A DNA stretch of 64,000 bases from Colwellia echini (GCF_002843355.2 NZ_PJAI02000009.1:62001-126000); one strand, 5' to 3'. Numbered from the stretch's first letter, positions 1-11,076 are shown. Notes: generated by a model not told the origin, from the sequence alone. A program made the numbers and translations.

Positions 1-120
1 CTTTAGTTTTTTAATGGCTTACGCCTTAGTTCGAACAAAATTAATAGAATACACTGAACTGAATAATGTATATTATTTCAGTCATTATTAAATAAGCATC
101 TATTATTGCATGATTATTTT

Positions 121-846
121 TTAATATTTTTTCTGTTCTATATGTTGATTAATTTTGATGACTTCAGGGTTGTCTTTTAATGCCGCTAACAATTCTAGGT
201 AATTAAAACTTGTTTGATTATTAAAAAGTGCATAAACGGTTTGTATCATTTTATAATCATCTTCTTCATCTAAAGTTAGGCGGTAATGTGAAAGGTCTTC
301 GCCACTTGAGAGGTTATAACAGGCGATGTCACTAAACTTTGTCATCCCCATAGTTACATGCTCTTTATCTGCATCTGTTATTGCACCTAAATGAGTTTTT
401 TCTAAGCAGTCAAAATCGAAAATACAGCAATCTAAGCCTCGGGGAAAGCCGCTATGAGGTCCTAAACTAACCATGTTGTAAGTGTTTTCTTGATAGATTT
501 TAATAACTTTTGATGTTAAGTCATAATCAATCAAAGGATTATCGCTGGTTAAACGCATGATAGCATCACCATAAGTTGCACCAAATTTCTTTGCTGTAAG
601 ATAATAACGTTCAAGCACGTTATCGGTACTTCCTTTGAAATATCTTATATTCAGAGTTTCGCATAAGGCAACTATTGGATCTTCAGAGCCATCGTTAGTG
701 GTTGCTATTATGATATTTTCTCGCCAGCCTTGTAATCGCTCTATCATAATTTGTAACGCAGGCTTTTCCCCTATAGGTAAAAGTACTTTGTTGGGTAAGC
801 GAGTTGAAGTCATTCTTGCTTGAATGATTATAAATAGTTTAGACAT
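121..846 (-). CDS. pseF: Pseudaminic acid cytidylyltransferase (SpsF/PseF-like)
   Basis: This would activate the nonulosonic acid with CTP to give CMP-sugar, the last soluble step before transfer to flagellin. The N-terminus has the nucleotidyltransferase signature of the SpsF/NeuA superfamily, IIIQARMTSTRLPNKVLLP, followed by a possible metal-binding TSDNPLID segment near residue 108. The length of 241 aa is normal for the family. An in-frame codon 18 bases upstream would add six residues, but the MSKLFII start fits the family better; neither start has a strong ribosome binding site. The assignment to pseudaminate rather than another nonulosonate rests on pseB, pseC and pseI in the same island. 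It lies on the opposite strand to pseI, separated by a decayed gene. Confidence 0.8.
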   Translation of the reverse strand: MSKLFIIIQARMTSTRLPNKVLLPIGEKPALQIMIERLQGWRENIIIATTNDGSEDPIVALCETLNIRYFKGSTDNVLERYYLTAKKFGATYGDAIMRLTSDNPLIDYDLTSKVIKIYQENTYNMVSLGPHSGFPRGLDCCIFDFDCLEKTHLGAITDADKEHVTMGMTKFSDIACYNLSSGEDLSHYRLTLDEEDDYKMIQTVYALFNNQTSFNYLELLAALKDNPEVIKINQHIEQKKY

Positions 847-977
847 TGAAAGGGCTGTTATCATAGTTATATTTATATAAAGATATCAAATCACTACACT
901 ATTTTATAGCTTAAGACATAAATTAAAGCTCAAAATAATAAAGTATCTTAAATTACTCCTGCTAATGATTTAATATT

Positions 978-1866
978 GTGAGCACTTTAAGTCAATTAAT
1001 GAAATTCTGTTAAAGTTGGTAAAGAGTTGGTCGTTAACCTTAATGATAGTTGGTACGATGAAACACAGTTTGAATTATTGACCTTTACAGGTAGTCCAGA
1101 TATTGGGTTATTATCTCATGCCGGTGCATACCCTTAAAAGTATTTCGACATAAGAGAGGAATTATTAGCCGTTGCCAAATGGAAGCACGGCGAAATGCTT
1201 AATTAGATACAAAAGAAGTGTAGCGTTTTAAAACCTAAGGTCGCTATCCCTTTTGTAGGACAATATATTTTAGATGGTAAATTCATTATTTAAATAAATA
1301 TCAAGGTTTTATAGACTGCTTTGAAGCTTTATAATTTGATGGAAAGCAATTGTTTTGGCCTCCGGAGCTAAAGGTTTAATAGCTTCAGACGTACGAATAG
1401 AAAAATATTCAGATAAAGAAATGAATAATTATGCTTTGTCATTTTCTTCTCGTCCGATGGCCTATGAAGTCACATTTTCAAATTTAGGTGAGTCAGTTGT
1501 TAATTGGGAAGAATGCTTAATAAATCATACCAAAATACATTACACAAATTTACCTTTGATACAGATACATGGTATTGCATTTGTCTTAAAGAGCTGCGGT
1601 TTTGTATGAAATTAAATAAATCAGCGCCAGAAAGTAAAATGTGTACGATAAATGCAGTTGAAAAATTCACTTATCGTTCTGAAATTTATATTGATTATAG
1701 GCACCTTTTGGGGTTACTCAGTTTATACTACCACTGGAATAATGCTGAAATAGGTTCCCATTATCATACCAGACGTATACCCAATATTTATAATCCTGAT
1801 GTACAGGGTTTTCTAAATTTTTTCATCTTTAGTTGTCTATACGTGACAATTAAGGTGAAAAGATAA
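978..1866 (+). pseudogene. Decayed gene between pseF and pseI, original family uncertain
   Basis: A coherent protein can be followed only by switching frame several times. From 1015 one frame reads about 40 residues containing SWYDETQFELLTFTGSPDIG and LLSHAGAYP, then a TAA. The same frame resumes with REELLAVAKWKHGEMLN, then a TAG, and reaches KPKVAIPFVGQYILDGKF. The message moves to another frame at about 1293, again at about 1345 (GAKGLIASDVRIEKYSDKE, then SSRPMAYEVTFSNLGES) and again at about 1515, where it reads TDTWYCICLKELRFC and HWNNAEIGSHYHTRRIPN before ending near 1830-1866. The continuity of protein-like sequence shows a former gene of about 280 aa. The tail reminds me of MBL-fold hydrolases found in sugar clusters, but that is a weak guess. 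The two longest open stretches (1355-1609 and 1504-1866) are fragments, not genes. Confidence 0.75.
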
Positions 1867-1910
1867 GTGTTTTGATTTTCCGATTAGTTAATAGGGATAG
1901 GTAAGTACAG

Positions 1911-2951
1911 GTGACTTTTAAAAATAGTTTTGAAATAAATGGTCGAAGTATAGGTGAAGGAATACCTGTATATATTATTGCCGAAATGTCGGCAAACCAC
2001 GGCCAAGATTTAGGGCGAGCGAAAGAGCTAGTCTATGCGGCAAAAGAAGCGGGGGCAGATGCTATTAAGCTACAAACATACACTGCTGATACGCTGACTA
2101 TGGACTGTAAGTTACCGCACTTTGAAGCCCAAGGGGCATGGAAAGGTCAGTATCTTTATGATTTATATAAAGGTGCATATATGCCTTGGGATTTCCATAA
2201 AGAAATTATTGAGTTAGCAAACAGTATTGGGATTACTTGTTTTTCATCACCGTTTGATAATTCAGCCGTTGATTTATTAGAAAGTTTCGACTCACCAGCA
2301 TATAAAATTGCATCACCTGAAATTATTGATCATGAACTTATTCGTTATGTGGCTAAAACCGGCAAACCTATTATCATGTCTACGGGGGGAGCAACCTTGG
2401 CAGAAATTGCGGAAGCCGTACAAATTGTTGAGTCTGAAGGTGCTACCGAGCTTTGTTTACTGAAATGTACCAGTACTTATCCAGCCCCAGCAGAAAGTAT
2501 TAACTTACGTACTATTCCTCATTTAGGTAAAAGTTTCCAATGTCCTGTTGGTTTGTCTGATCATACTTTAGGTAATGATGTGCCAATCGCCTCAGTTGCC
2601 TTTGGGGCCTGTGTAATTGAAAAACACTTTGTCATGAGTAAAGACGATGAGACCGCAGACAGCTTTTTTTCTATGACGCCTGACGAACTAAAAGCCTTAG
2701 TTCATGGGGTACGCCAAGTTGAAAAAGCTATTGGGCAAGTAGATTACCCATTAACAACATCAACATCACGTCGCTGTTTATATGTAATAAAAGATATTCA
2801 AGCTGGCGAGATGTTTACTCGCGATAATATCGCTAATTTAAGACCTGGCGGTGGGGAGTTAATGCCTAAAGATATTATTAGAGTGTTAGGTCGAAAATCA
2901 GGTAAACACCTTACCCGAGGTACACAATTGTCATGGCAACACCTTGCCTAG
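1911..2951 (+). CDS. pseI: Pseudaminic acid synthase (NeuB family)
   Basis: This condenses phosphoenolpyruvate with a 2,4-diacetamido-trideoxyhexose to give the nine-carbon nonulosonic acid. The NeuB domain spans about residues 20-260, with IAEMSANHGQD near the start, KLQTYTADT, FSSPFDNSAVD, KCTSTYPAP and a GLSDHTLG metal/PEP-region motif. A C-terminal SAF (antifreeze-like) domain covers about residues 285-345 (SRRCLYVIKDIQAGE onward). The 346 aa length is typical. The start is a GTG preceded by AGGTAAGT. Substrate specificity (Pse rather than Neu or Leg) is inferred from the pseB and pseC genes on the other side of the island. Confidence 0.9.
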   Translation: MTFKNSFEINGRSIGEGIPVYIIAEMSANHGQDLGRAKELVYAAKEAGADAIKLQTYTADTLTMDCKLPHFEAQGAWKGQYLYDLYKGAYMPWDFHKEIIELANSIGITCFSSPFDNSAVDLLESFDSPAYKIASPEIIDHELIRYVAKTGKPIIMSTGGATLAEIAEAVQIVESEGATELCLLKCTSTYPAPAESINLRTIPHLGKSFQCPVGLSDHTLGNDVPIASVAFGACVIEKHFVMSKDDETADSFFSMTPDELKALVHGVRQVEKAIGQVDYPLTTSTSRRCLYVIKDIQAGEMFTRDNIANLRPGGGELMPKDIIRVLGRKSGKHLTRGTQLSWQHLA

Positions 2952-2997
2952 ATATAGTGACTTAAAATAGTGCTTAAATATACGAGATAAATAACAC

Positions 2998-3243
2998 ATG
3001 TTAATAGAAGAAAAATTACAGTCATTTTTCAAAGCGTTTCTGATGGAGCGCGGTATTGAAACCACAGAAAGTAACTTACTTGAGTTTAATTTTGTTGAAT
3101 CAGGTTTGCTTGATTCCTTTGAAATACTCACCATGATTATGGCAATAGAAACAGAATATTCATTAACTATTTCACCTGATGAATTACTTGATGGTAATAA
3201 CGCGACCGTTGGTGGTCTGTTAAAAACGTTAGTGAGCAAGTAA
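2998..3243 (+). CDS. Acyl carrier protein
   Basis: This is an 81-residue acidic acyl carrier protein. The phosphopantetheine attachment site is the DS pair in SGLLDSFEIL, with the modified serine at residue 40. Helix pattern and length fit a stand-alone carrier. It begins 46 bases after pseI and ends 5 bases before the pseG fusion gene, so it is almost certainly cotranscribed with them. It is not in a fab operon, so the likely role is to carry a short acyl or hydroxyacyl group for sugar modification, loaded by the AMP-binding enzyme two genes downstream. That role is inference; the carrier fold and site are seen directly. Confidence 0.85.
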   Translation: MLIEEKLQSFFKAFLMERGIETTESNLLEFNFVESGLLDSFEILTMIMAIETEYSLTISPDELLDGNNATVGGLLKTLVSK

Positions 3244-3248
3244 CATAT

Positions 3249-4925
3249 ATGATGTTTGCTTTTCGAGTTTCTACTTCAGTAGGTATTGGCCATGTAATGC
3301 GCATGAAGTGGCTAGCCTTGGCATTGCAAAATAAAGGTTTTCAATCAATTTTTATTTTTGACTATCTTGCCGACAACCAAGAAAATAGTCTGTTACCTTT
3401 TTTAACTGAGCTTAACAGTCTATTTTTTTACCTTGAAAAAGCTCCTAATGACGAGCACGAAGATGCGCAGTTATCACTAGCGTTTATTACCGCTTTCCCT
3501 AGCATTGAACATGTTATTTTGGATAGTTATGACTTAGGTTATAACTGGGAACAAACCCTTAAAAATGCAAATAAACGCGTTATTGTTTTTGATGATCTTG
3601 CTAGAGAGCATTGTAGCGATATTGTTTTTGACGCAAAGTGGGTTGGTTTAAAAACCAATGAGCGCTATCAGCATAAAGTCCCAGAAAGTTGTAGAACATT
3701 TTTAGGCCCGCAATATGCCATATTATCGCCCGCTTACTCGAATGTTAAGCGGGTTAAGAACAATAATAATCTAGCCATAAAAAAAGTTTTAATGTCGCTC
3801 GGTGGGGGAGGGGACCTTCAACTTATTGCTGACATTGTTGAGGTTTTATCCCAAGAAATGAAGTCGCTACCGAGGATAGAAATTTCTATTGTGATTGGCC
3901 CTAAGGCTGAAAATGCTCATGTTATTGAAGCGCTAGCTACACGATATAGAAACATTATTTTACTTTATCAGCCTAAATGTTTGGCTGATTATTACTTGCA
4001 AACTGATTTGTTTGTGGGCGCACTTGGCACTTCATTATATGAATTAGCAGCGACTAAAACGCCGGCAATTACTTTTTCAATTGCGGCTAACCAACAAAAT
4101 AATTATTGTGACTTAGATGACTTAGCGCATCACCTACACCTTCCTTTTTTAGCGTTGGAAGATATCCCTAGTTTTGGCAAGTTAATTGAGATGGCTTTAT
4201 TGCAACTGCCAAGGTTAACCTTGTTACGTGAATCAGCCACTGTTAACGTTGACGGGAATGGCGTTTTTAATATTGTAAATATATTACTTTGTGATGAATT
4301 GCATACCTTAACTAACTCATTACCAACAAATGTTGTAAACACGCTAAGTAATGACAAGGATATAATAGCGCTAAATGATTCATTAACTATTCGTAAAGTT
4401 AACGATAAAGATATTAATCATTATAGAGAATCTCGTAATCTGCCGAATAACAGCGAAAGAATGACCATTCAAAGCGAGATTGAACCGCTTGAGCATTATC
4501 TGTGGTGGTTTAATATTAATAATCAACGAGAGTCCTATGTATTATATAAAAGTGAACAACCATTACTCTATATTTGGCATCAAATGTTCAGTCAAAAAAG
4601 CGCTTTAGATTCTAAAAATGGCAATTGTCTAAAGCAATACTTGTATGGTGGATGGTTTACAGCACAAGGCAATGTGTCATTTAATATTGCAATGGCAGCA
4701 CTGCAATGGCAACTCGAATACACACGTACTTTATTTCCGCGAGGTCATTGGTTAGCGGTAATTAATCAAGAAAATAAGTTTGTTAATTTATTAAATCAGT
4801 ATATGGGGTTTTCTCAAATACCGGCTAATTCAGAAGCGTTAAAGATTACACAATCTCTTTTTCCGCAAGCATCAACAAGCCATTTTAATTATGTAGAATT
4901 AGATTTTGGCAACAGTAATGAATAA
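3249..4925 (+). CDS. pseG: PseG UDP-sugar hydrolase fused to a GNAT-like domain
   Basis: Residues 1 to about 345 match PseG, the GT-B-fold hydrolase that removes UDP from the 2,4-diacetamido altropyranose intermediate. The N-terminus has the family's glycine/histidine motif FRVSTSVGIGHVMRMKWLAL, and SLGGGGD marks the second half of the domain. After a linker, residues about 378-558 look like an acetyltransferase of the PseH type: LTIRKVNDKDINHYRESRN, then EPLEHYLWWF, then a C-terminal MAALQWQLEYTRTLFPRGHW segment. Since no separate pseH is present, this domain is the best candidate for the 4-amino N-acetylation step. The total of 558 aa is about 200 longer than ordinary PseG. It overlaps the downstream ligase gene by a few bases. 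Confidence 0.8.
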   Translation: MMFAFRVSTSVGIGHVMRMKWLALALQNKGFQSIFIFDYLADNQENSLLPFLTELNSLFFYLEKAPNDEHEDAQLSLAFITAFPSIEHVILDSYDLGYNWEQTLKNANKRVIVFDDLAREHCSDIVFDAKWVGLKTNERYQHKVPESCRTFLGPQYAILSPAYSNVKRVKNNNNLAIKKVLMSLGGGGDLQLIADIVEVLSQEMKSLPRIEISIVIGPKAENAHVIEALATRYRNIILLYQPKCLADYYLQTDLFVGALGTSLYELAATKTPAITFSIAANQQNNYCDLDDLAHHLHLPFLALEDIPSFGKLIEMALLQLPRLTLLRESATVNVDGNGVFNIVNILLCDELHTLTNSLPTNVVNTLSNDKDIIALNDSLTIRKVNDKDINHYRESRNLPNNSERMTIQSEIEPLEHYLWWFNINNQRESYVLYKSEQPLLYIWHQMFSQKSALDSKNGNCLKQYLYGGWFTAQGNVSFNIAMAALQWQLEYTRTLFPRGHWLAVINQENKFVNLLNQYMGFSQIPANSEALKITQSLFPQASTSHFNYVELDFGNSNE

Positions 4926-6510
4926 TATGAATATTTACCAGCGGATTAATGAGCACAATAACCACTCACCTAATAAAGTCGCTTGCATTTATAATGAGCA
5001 GCAAGTTACTTATCACGAACTATTATCTCAAGTGGATCGTTTTGCTCAAGGTTTAGTCAATATCGGTGTAACACCAAACACGCGTATTGCTTTGTTATGT
5101 CCTAATAACATGCAGTTTGTCGTTGTGTTATTAGCGGTTGCAAAAATAGGGGCGTCTGTAGCACCATTACCATTAACGCTAAAGGGAAAAGCGTTAACCT
5201 TGGCAATCACTGGAGCCGAGTGCGATTTTGCTATCGCATGGCCTACTGCGGCGTCACTTTTAGTAAGTAACAATATTTTATCATTTCATAAGGTAATTAC
5301 ATTAGACACCGCAGACTTTAAAACTGCATTAGATCCTAAAAAAACTCGGCAGGAGTGGTTATATTCAGAATTATTAAACACGCCTCTAAGTCTATGGGAT
5401 AGCGTAGCTAACATTGATAGTGACTTTATTTTAACGATGACGTCAGGCTCTACGGGCTCACCTAAACCAATTATATTTACACAACAAACAAAAATAGAGC
5501 GCGCGTTTAAAGCGACAATAAATTATTACCAATTAATCGAAAGTGATACTGTACTTGTTGCAACCCCCTTGTATCATTCGCTTGCTCAACGCTCTTTATT
5601 AATGCCACTCATGCTGGGCGCTACCGTGGTTATTTTACCCAAGTTTTCATTACCTGCATGGTTAAACGCCATTAGTACTCATAAGGTTAGTTTTCTGTTT
5701 ACCGTAGCGAGTCAACTCGTTGCGTTGTTAACTCAATCGAAACAGAACTCTACCAGGGAAAATAAATTAAACTTCAGCTCATTACGTTGCATCGTTTCGT
5801 CTTCGGCTACATTAAAGGAAGAAGACAAAAAGCGGTTGTTGTCAGTGGTTAATTGTCACTTTCATGAATGTTATGGCGCATCAGAAGTTGGCGTAGTCAC
5901 TGATTTTGATATTACTGAACAAGGTGTTCCTCTTGGTAGTGTGGGGCGAGCCCTACCAGGAATAACCGTGAAAATTTGTGACGATAAACGAGAAACTTTA
6001 CCCTGTGGTAAAATTGGCGAAATAGCTTGTTTAACCCCTACGCGCTTTAAAGGGTATTTTAACTTGCCCGAACAAACGCGTGCCAGCTTTGATGATGAAG
6101 GATATTTTTATACGGGAGACTTGGGCTACCTTGACGAGCAAGGTTACTTATATTTTGTTGGTCGTACAAAAGAGGTGATTAAGACTGGGGGGATTAATGT
6201 ATACCCTCAAGATATTGAGTCGGTTTTAATTGAATTACCCGAAATAAAAGAATGCGCTGCGATAGGTATTACAGATGATAAGTTTGGTGAAGTTATTTGG
6301 GTTGCCTATGTGTTAGCCGATGATCATCCGTTTGATGAGAAAAAATTAAAGTTACAAGCCATGCAACAACTAACAGATTACCAGCAACCTCGGTTTTATC
6401 AATGTTTTGATGCGTTTCCTAAAAGTGCTTTAGGTAAAGTGTTAAAGCAAGAAATAAAAGCTAAATTAATTGCCGATAGAAACACATTTATTCATTCGAG
6501 TGTAGGTTGA
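4918..6510 (+). CDS. AMP-binding acyl-CoA/acyl-ACP synthetase-like ligase
   Basis: This is an ANL-superfamily adenylate-forming enzyme of about 530 aa. All core motifs are present: the P-loop-like TMTSGSTGSPKP near residue 175, the YGASEVG adenine-binding motif, YTGDLGYLDEQGY, the hinge GRTKEVIKTGGINVYP and the catalytic C-terminal lysine in KSALGKVLKQEI. It would adenylate a carboxylic acid and pass it to a thiol, most simply the neighbouring acyl carrier protein. The ATG at 4918 overlaps the end of the pseG fusion by 8 bases; an in-frame TTG at 4906 and an ATG at 4927 are alternatives. The acid substrate cannot be read from the sequence. The gene ends 27 bases from the convergent oxidoreductase gene with no visible terminator between. 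Confidence 0.85.
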   Translation: MNNMNIYQRINEHNNHSPNKVACIYNEQQVTYHELLSQVDRFAQGLVNIGVTPNTRIALLCPNNMQFVVVLLAVAKIGASVAPLPLTLKGKALTLAITGAECDFAIAWPTAASLLVSNNILSFHKVITLDTADFKTALDPKKTRQEWLYSELLNTPLSLWDSVANIDSDFILTMTSGSTGSPKPIIFTQQTKIERAFKATINYYQLIESDTVLVATPLYHSLAQRSLLMPLMLGATVVILPKFSLPAWLNAISTHKVSFLFTVASQLVALLTQSKQNSTRENKLNFSSLRCIVSSSATLKEEDKKRLLSVVNCHFHECYGASEVGVVTDFDITEQGVPLGSVGRALPGITVKICDDKRETLPCGKIGEIACLTPTRFKGYFNLPEQTRASFDDEGYFYTGDLGYLDEQGYLYFVGRTKEVIKTGGINVYPQDIESVLIELPEIKECAAIGITDDKFGEVIWVAYVLADDHPFDEKKLKLQAMQQLTDYQQPRFYQCFDAFPKSALGKVLKQEIKAKLIADRNTFIHSSVG

Positions 6511-6537
6511 TTGGTTATATATTTGGGAATTATAGCT

Positions 6538-7677
6538 TTATTTAACTTTTTGCCATTGGCTGCTTAGTGTTGACTCTTTTGCCGCTTTAAATAAATTTAG
6601 TCCATCTGCCGCGTGCTCTACACTAAAAACATACGGTGATTGAATTTTTTTATTACTTTTAAATGTATGTAATGACGTAGCGATGTCTCGATATAAGTTT
6701 GCAAATGCTTCAACAAAACCTGTTGGATGCCCTGGTTTCATTCGATTATAAATGAACTTTCCAGCATGATGGCACTGACTTGCTCTGTCGAGAATTTCAC
6801 GGCGGCCATCATTAAAGCTCAGTTCGAGCTCATCAGGATTTAACTGATACCACAGCGCGCTACCTTGATCGCCATAAACTCTTATTTTTAAGCCATTTCT
6901 ATGTCCTATTGCTGTTTTAGACATCCACATACTGCCTTTAATGTTATTCGGGTATTTGAGTAACATTTGAATATCATCAATAAGCTCAGGGTATTGAGAA
7001 TGGTTAGAGAATTCAGCAATGGTTTCGTTTGGCTCAATATTTAATAAAAAACTTGATAAATGGTGCAAGTGCACGCCTAAATCTAAACAAATAGTGGGTA
7101 ACTCTCCATCGCAAAGCCGCCAAGGTTGTGGTGTTGCTGCTTGTCCTGCGATATCTGGCGGGCGACGAAAGCCTTCTTGTGGCATTTCTAAATGAATTTT
7201 TTGTATAGCACCTAACTCACCATTAGCTATTTTATGTTTTAGCTCTCTTACCATAGCATAGCCACTATAATTGAATGTAACGGCTAAAAAGTGCTTATCT
7301 GCTTGGTAATGTTGCTTCAAAAGTGCAATTTCTTTAGGGCCGCCTACCAATGATTTTTCACAAATAATGGCTAAGTTCTTATCAAGTAGCGTTGTTAACA
7401 TCGCTAAATGATCTGGTGTGGGTGTTAATAAAACAAAAGCGTCAACGTTGTCGGCTTCTTGTTGAATTAATGTTTTCCAACAAGTATATAGCCGTTCGCT
7501 ATTAATATTCCAACGCTGCGCAGTTAATTCATTCGATTTTGAAGAGCGAGAAAATGCTCCCGCAACTACTTCAAAACAGTTATCAAGCTGGCTTGCTGAA
7601 AAATGTACATAACCGACAGCAGAGTCTTCTCCACCACCAATAAAGGCAAGTTTTAATGGTTTTTTATCGGGCAACAT
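6538..7677 (-). CDS. Gfo/Idh/MocA-family oxidoreductase
   Basis: A 379-residue NAD(P)-dependent sugar oxidoreductase of the Gfo/Idh/MocA family. The N-terminal Rossmann fold starts LKLAFIGGGEDSAVGYVH, and the family's EKP motif appears as CEKSLVGG, with Ser for Pro. The middle has a LDLGVHLHHLSSFL segment matching the family's catalytic histidine region. It follows pseC on the same strand with a 100-base gap, so it is probably the last gene of a pseB-pseC-oxidoreductase operon. It is not one of the six known CMP-pseudaminate enzymes, so it may oxidise or reduce an intermediate or a side chain to produce a modified nonulosonate. The substrate is unknown. Confidence 0.8.
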   Translation of the reverse strand: MLPDKKPLKLAFIGGGEDSAVGYVHFSASQLDNCFEVVAGAFSRSSKSNELTAQRWNINSERLYTCWKTLIQQEADNVDAFVLLTPTPDHLAMLTTLLDKNLAIICEKSLVGGPKEIALLKQHYQADKHFLAVTFNYSGYAMVRELKHKIANGELGAIQKIHLEMPQEGFRRPPDIAGQAATPQPWRLCDGELPTICLDLGVHLHHLSSFLLNIEPNETIAEFSNHSQYPELIDDIQMLLKYPNNIKGSMWMSKTAIGHRNGLKIRVYGDQGSALWYQLNPDELELSFNDGRREILDRASQCHHAGKFIYNRMKPGHPTGFVEAFANLYRDIATSLHTFKSNKKIQSPYVFSVEHAADGLNLFKAAKESTLSSQWQKVK

Positions 7678-7777
7678 AACGAATCCTTACTTTTTGCAAT
7701 ATAAGAGACTTTTTTTGAGCGTTTTAATAAGAAAAGTAAATAGCGCTTATTAAGTACAATCAATTAGGTATATCCTG

Positions 7778-9924
<2,147 letters not shown>

Positions 9925-9942
9925 TCATTGAACCTTATATGT

Positions 9943-9973
9943 ATTGATTGTTGGTAAGATACCAACAATCAAT
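9943..9973. other. Perfect 14-bp stem-loop between fliT and pseB
   Basis: Bases 9943-9956 pair perfectly with 9960-9973 around a 3-base loop. Leftward transcripts from fliT meet it just after the stop codon. There is no U-tract after the stem in the leftward direction, and only a loose AT-rich run rightward. It could be a weak terminator, an RNA-stabilising 3' end, or a processing site that separates flagellar and sugar genes. Confidence 0.6.
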
Positions 9974-9979
9974 CTGATT

Positions 9980-10288
9980 TTATATATTATTATAGGCTTT
10001 TGATGCTTTTTTATTATTACGGAATTCAGATAGTGTTTTGGTAATTGATTTTTGGCGCTCTAGTACATTAATAGTTAATTGTTGATCAAGCTCTTTAATT
10101 TGAGCTAACAAATCAGATTCAATGGCCAATTCGGCTTTAGGAAAGACTTCAAAAAGATTTTTTATTTCCAAAAACCTATCCGCTTCTATTTTTGTTAACA
10201 GCGCTAAGTCTAATTCATCTTCATTTAATAAAGATAATTCATCTTGAGATAACTGAATAATACTGTTTAATTTAACTTTTAGTGACAT
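9980..10288 (-). CDS. FliT-like flagellar protein
   Basis: A 102-residue, mostly helical, charged protein directly downstream of fliS (13-base gap) at the position where polar-flagellum bacteria carry a fliT-like gene. FliT proteins are export chaperones for the filament cap FliD. The sequence has no residue motif I can use to prove the family, so the call rests on size, helical composition and position. No fliD gene is present nearby. Confidence 0.5.
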   Translation of the reverse strand: MSLKVKLNSIIQLSQDELSLLNEDELDLALLTKIEADRFLEIKNLFEVFPKAELAIESDLLAQIKELDQQLTINVLERQKSITKTLSEFRNNKKASKAYNNI

Positions 10289-10301
10289 AAGAGTTTATTA
10301 C

Positions 10302-10700
10302 TTAAAAACTTACTTTATTTTGTTCTTCAAATGGAATTCCGTCCCAGCCTGATTTAATTGGGAGAATAATTTGAATAATTGACTCTAATTTGTCGATATC
10401 ATTGGCAGCGCTAGCTACAAATAATTCATCAGAACAGAATTTATAAAGTGCAGCTAAGTTTTCTGAAATCTCCCCACCTTGTTCAAAATCTAATGAGCCT
10501 TCGAGTACACCTATTATTGCTATAGCATTAGATATTTCAGTTCCTTTTTTGTCAAAATCATTACGTGAAATAGCACCTTTAGCTGTTGAAATATTATCTA
10601 ATAATTTTTGAAATAACATAGCAACCAATTGATAAGGTGTAGCTTGTTGTGCTGCACTTTTAGTTGTTTGTTGATACTTTTTAAGTGATGCATGTGCCAT
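10302..10700 (-). CDS. fliS: Flagellin export chaperone FliS
   Basis: FliS binds the C-terminus of unexported flagellin and keeps it from polymerising in the cytoplasm. The protein of 132 aa shows the FliS start KKYQQTTKSAAQQATPYQLV followed by AMLFQKLLDNISTAKGAI, and ends in IKSGWDGIPF. The reading frame is open further upstream, but the ATG at 10700 is chosen because it starts the conserved part and is preceded by a strong ribosome binding site, GGAGG, at 10705-10711. It lies between the fliT-like gene and a 94-aa gene, all leftward. Confidence 0.9.
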   Translation of the reverse strand: MAHASLKKYQQTTKSAAQQATPYQLVAMLFQKLLDNISTAKGAISRNDFDKKGTEISNAIAIIGVLEGSLDFEQGGEISENLAALYKFCSDELFVASAANDIDKLESIIQIILPIKSGWDGIPFEEQNKVSF

Positions 10701-10791
10701 AAAGGCCTCCTCATTTACTATATTTAGTAGTATAGGTAATTTGTATAATTGAAACAATTTTTCAGAGTAATAACTATTATTATAAATAGGG

Positions 10792-11076
10792 TTAAGACAG
10801 CGCTTGGTTATTTATTGTTACGGCAATACCTTCTTGTAGGGCTTTTTCAAATGCCTTTTGTAGTACTTTATGAGTTATATCTGTCGGGTTTTCAATTACA
10901 CCATTATTATGCACAATAATATTATCCCAACCACGGGTTACTAAGTATTCTTCTATTTGAGATAGTTGTTGTTCAAAAGGCATATCTCTTGAAAACATAT
11001 TAAATTCATGGCGAGTTCCTTTAGTGAACTCTTTATTATCTTGCATTAATTCAGCTGTACCGTTGATGATCAACAT
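10792..11076 (-). CDS. Conserved-looking protein of unknown function in the fliS operon
   Basis: I do not recognise this 94-residue protein. It is hydrophilic, has no signal peptide or membrane segment, and carries a central RGWDNIIVHNNGVIE segment that looks like a short beta-rich region, followed by a helix (KVLQKAFEKALQEGIAV). It is the first gene of the leftward fliS/fliT operon and sits 46 bases upstream of a sigma-54-like element, so it is probably expressed with flagellar genes. A role in flagellin handling or motility regulation is inferred from position only. Confidence 0.6.
   Translation of the reverse strand: MLIINGTAELMQDNKEFTKGTRHEFNMFSRDMPFEQQLSQIEEYLVTRGWDNIIVHNNGVIENPTDITHKVLQKAFEKALQEGIAVTINNQALS

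Noticed and set aside
1355..1866. Two open reading frames (84 and 120 codons) read as separate genes
   Set aside because: They overlap in different frames and are continuous in content with upstream sequence in a third frame. They are fragments of one decayed gene.
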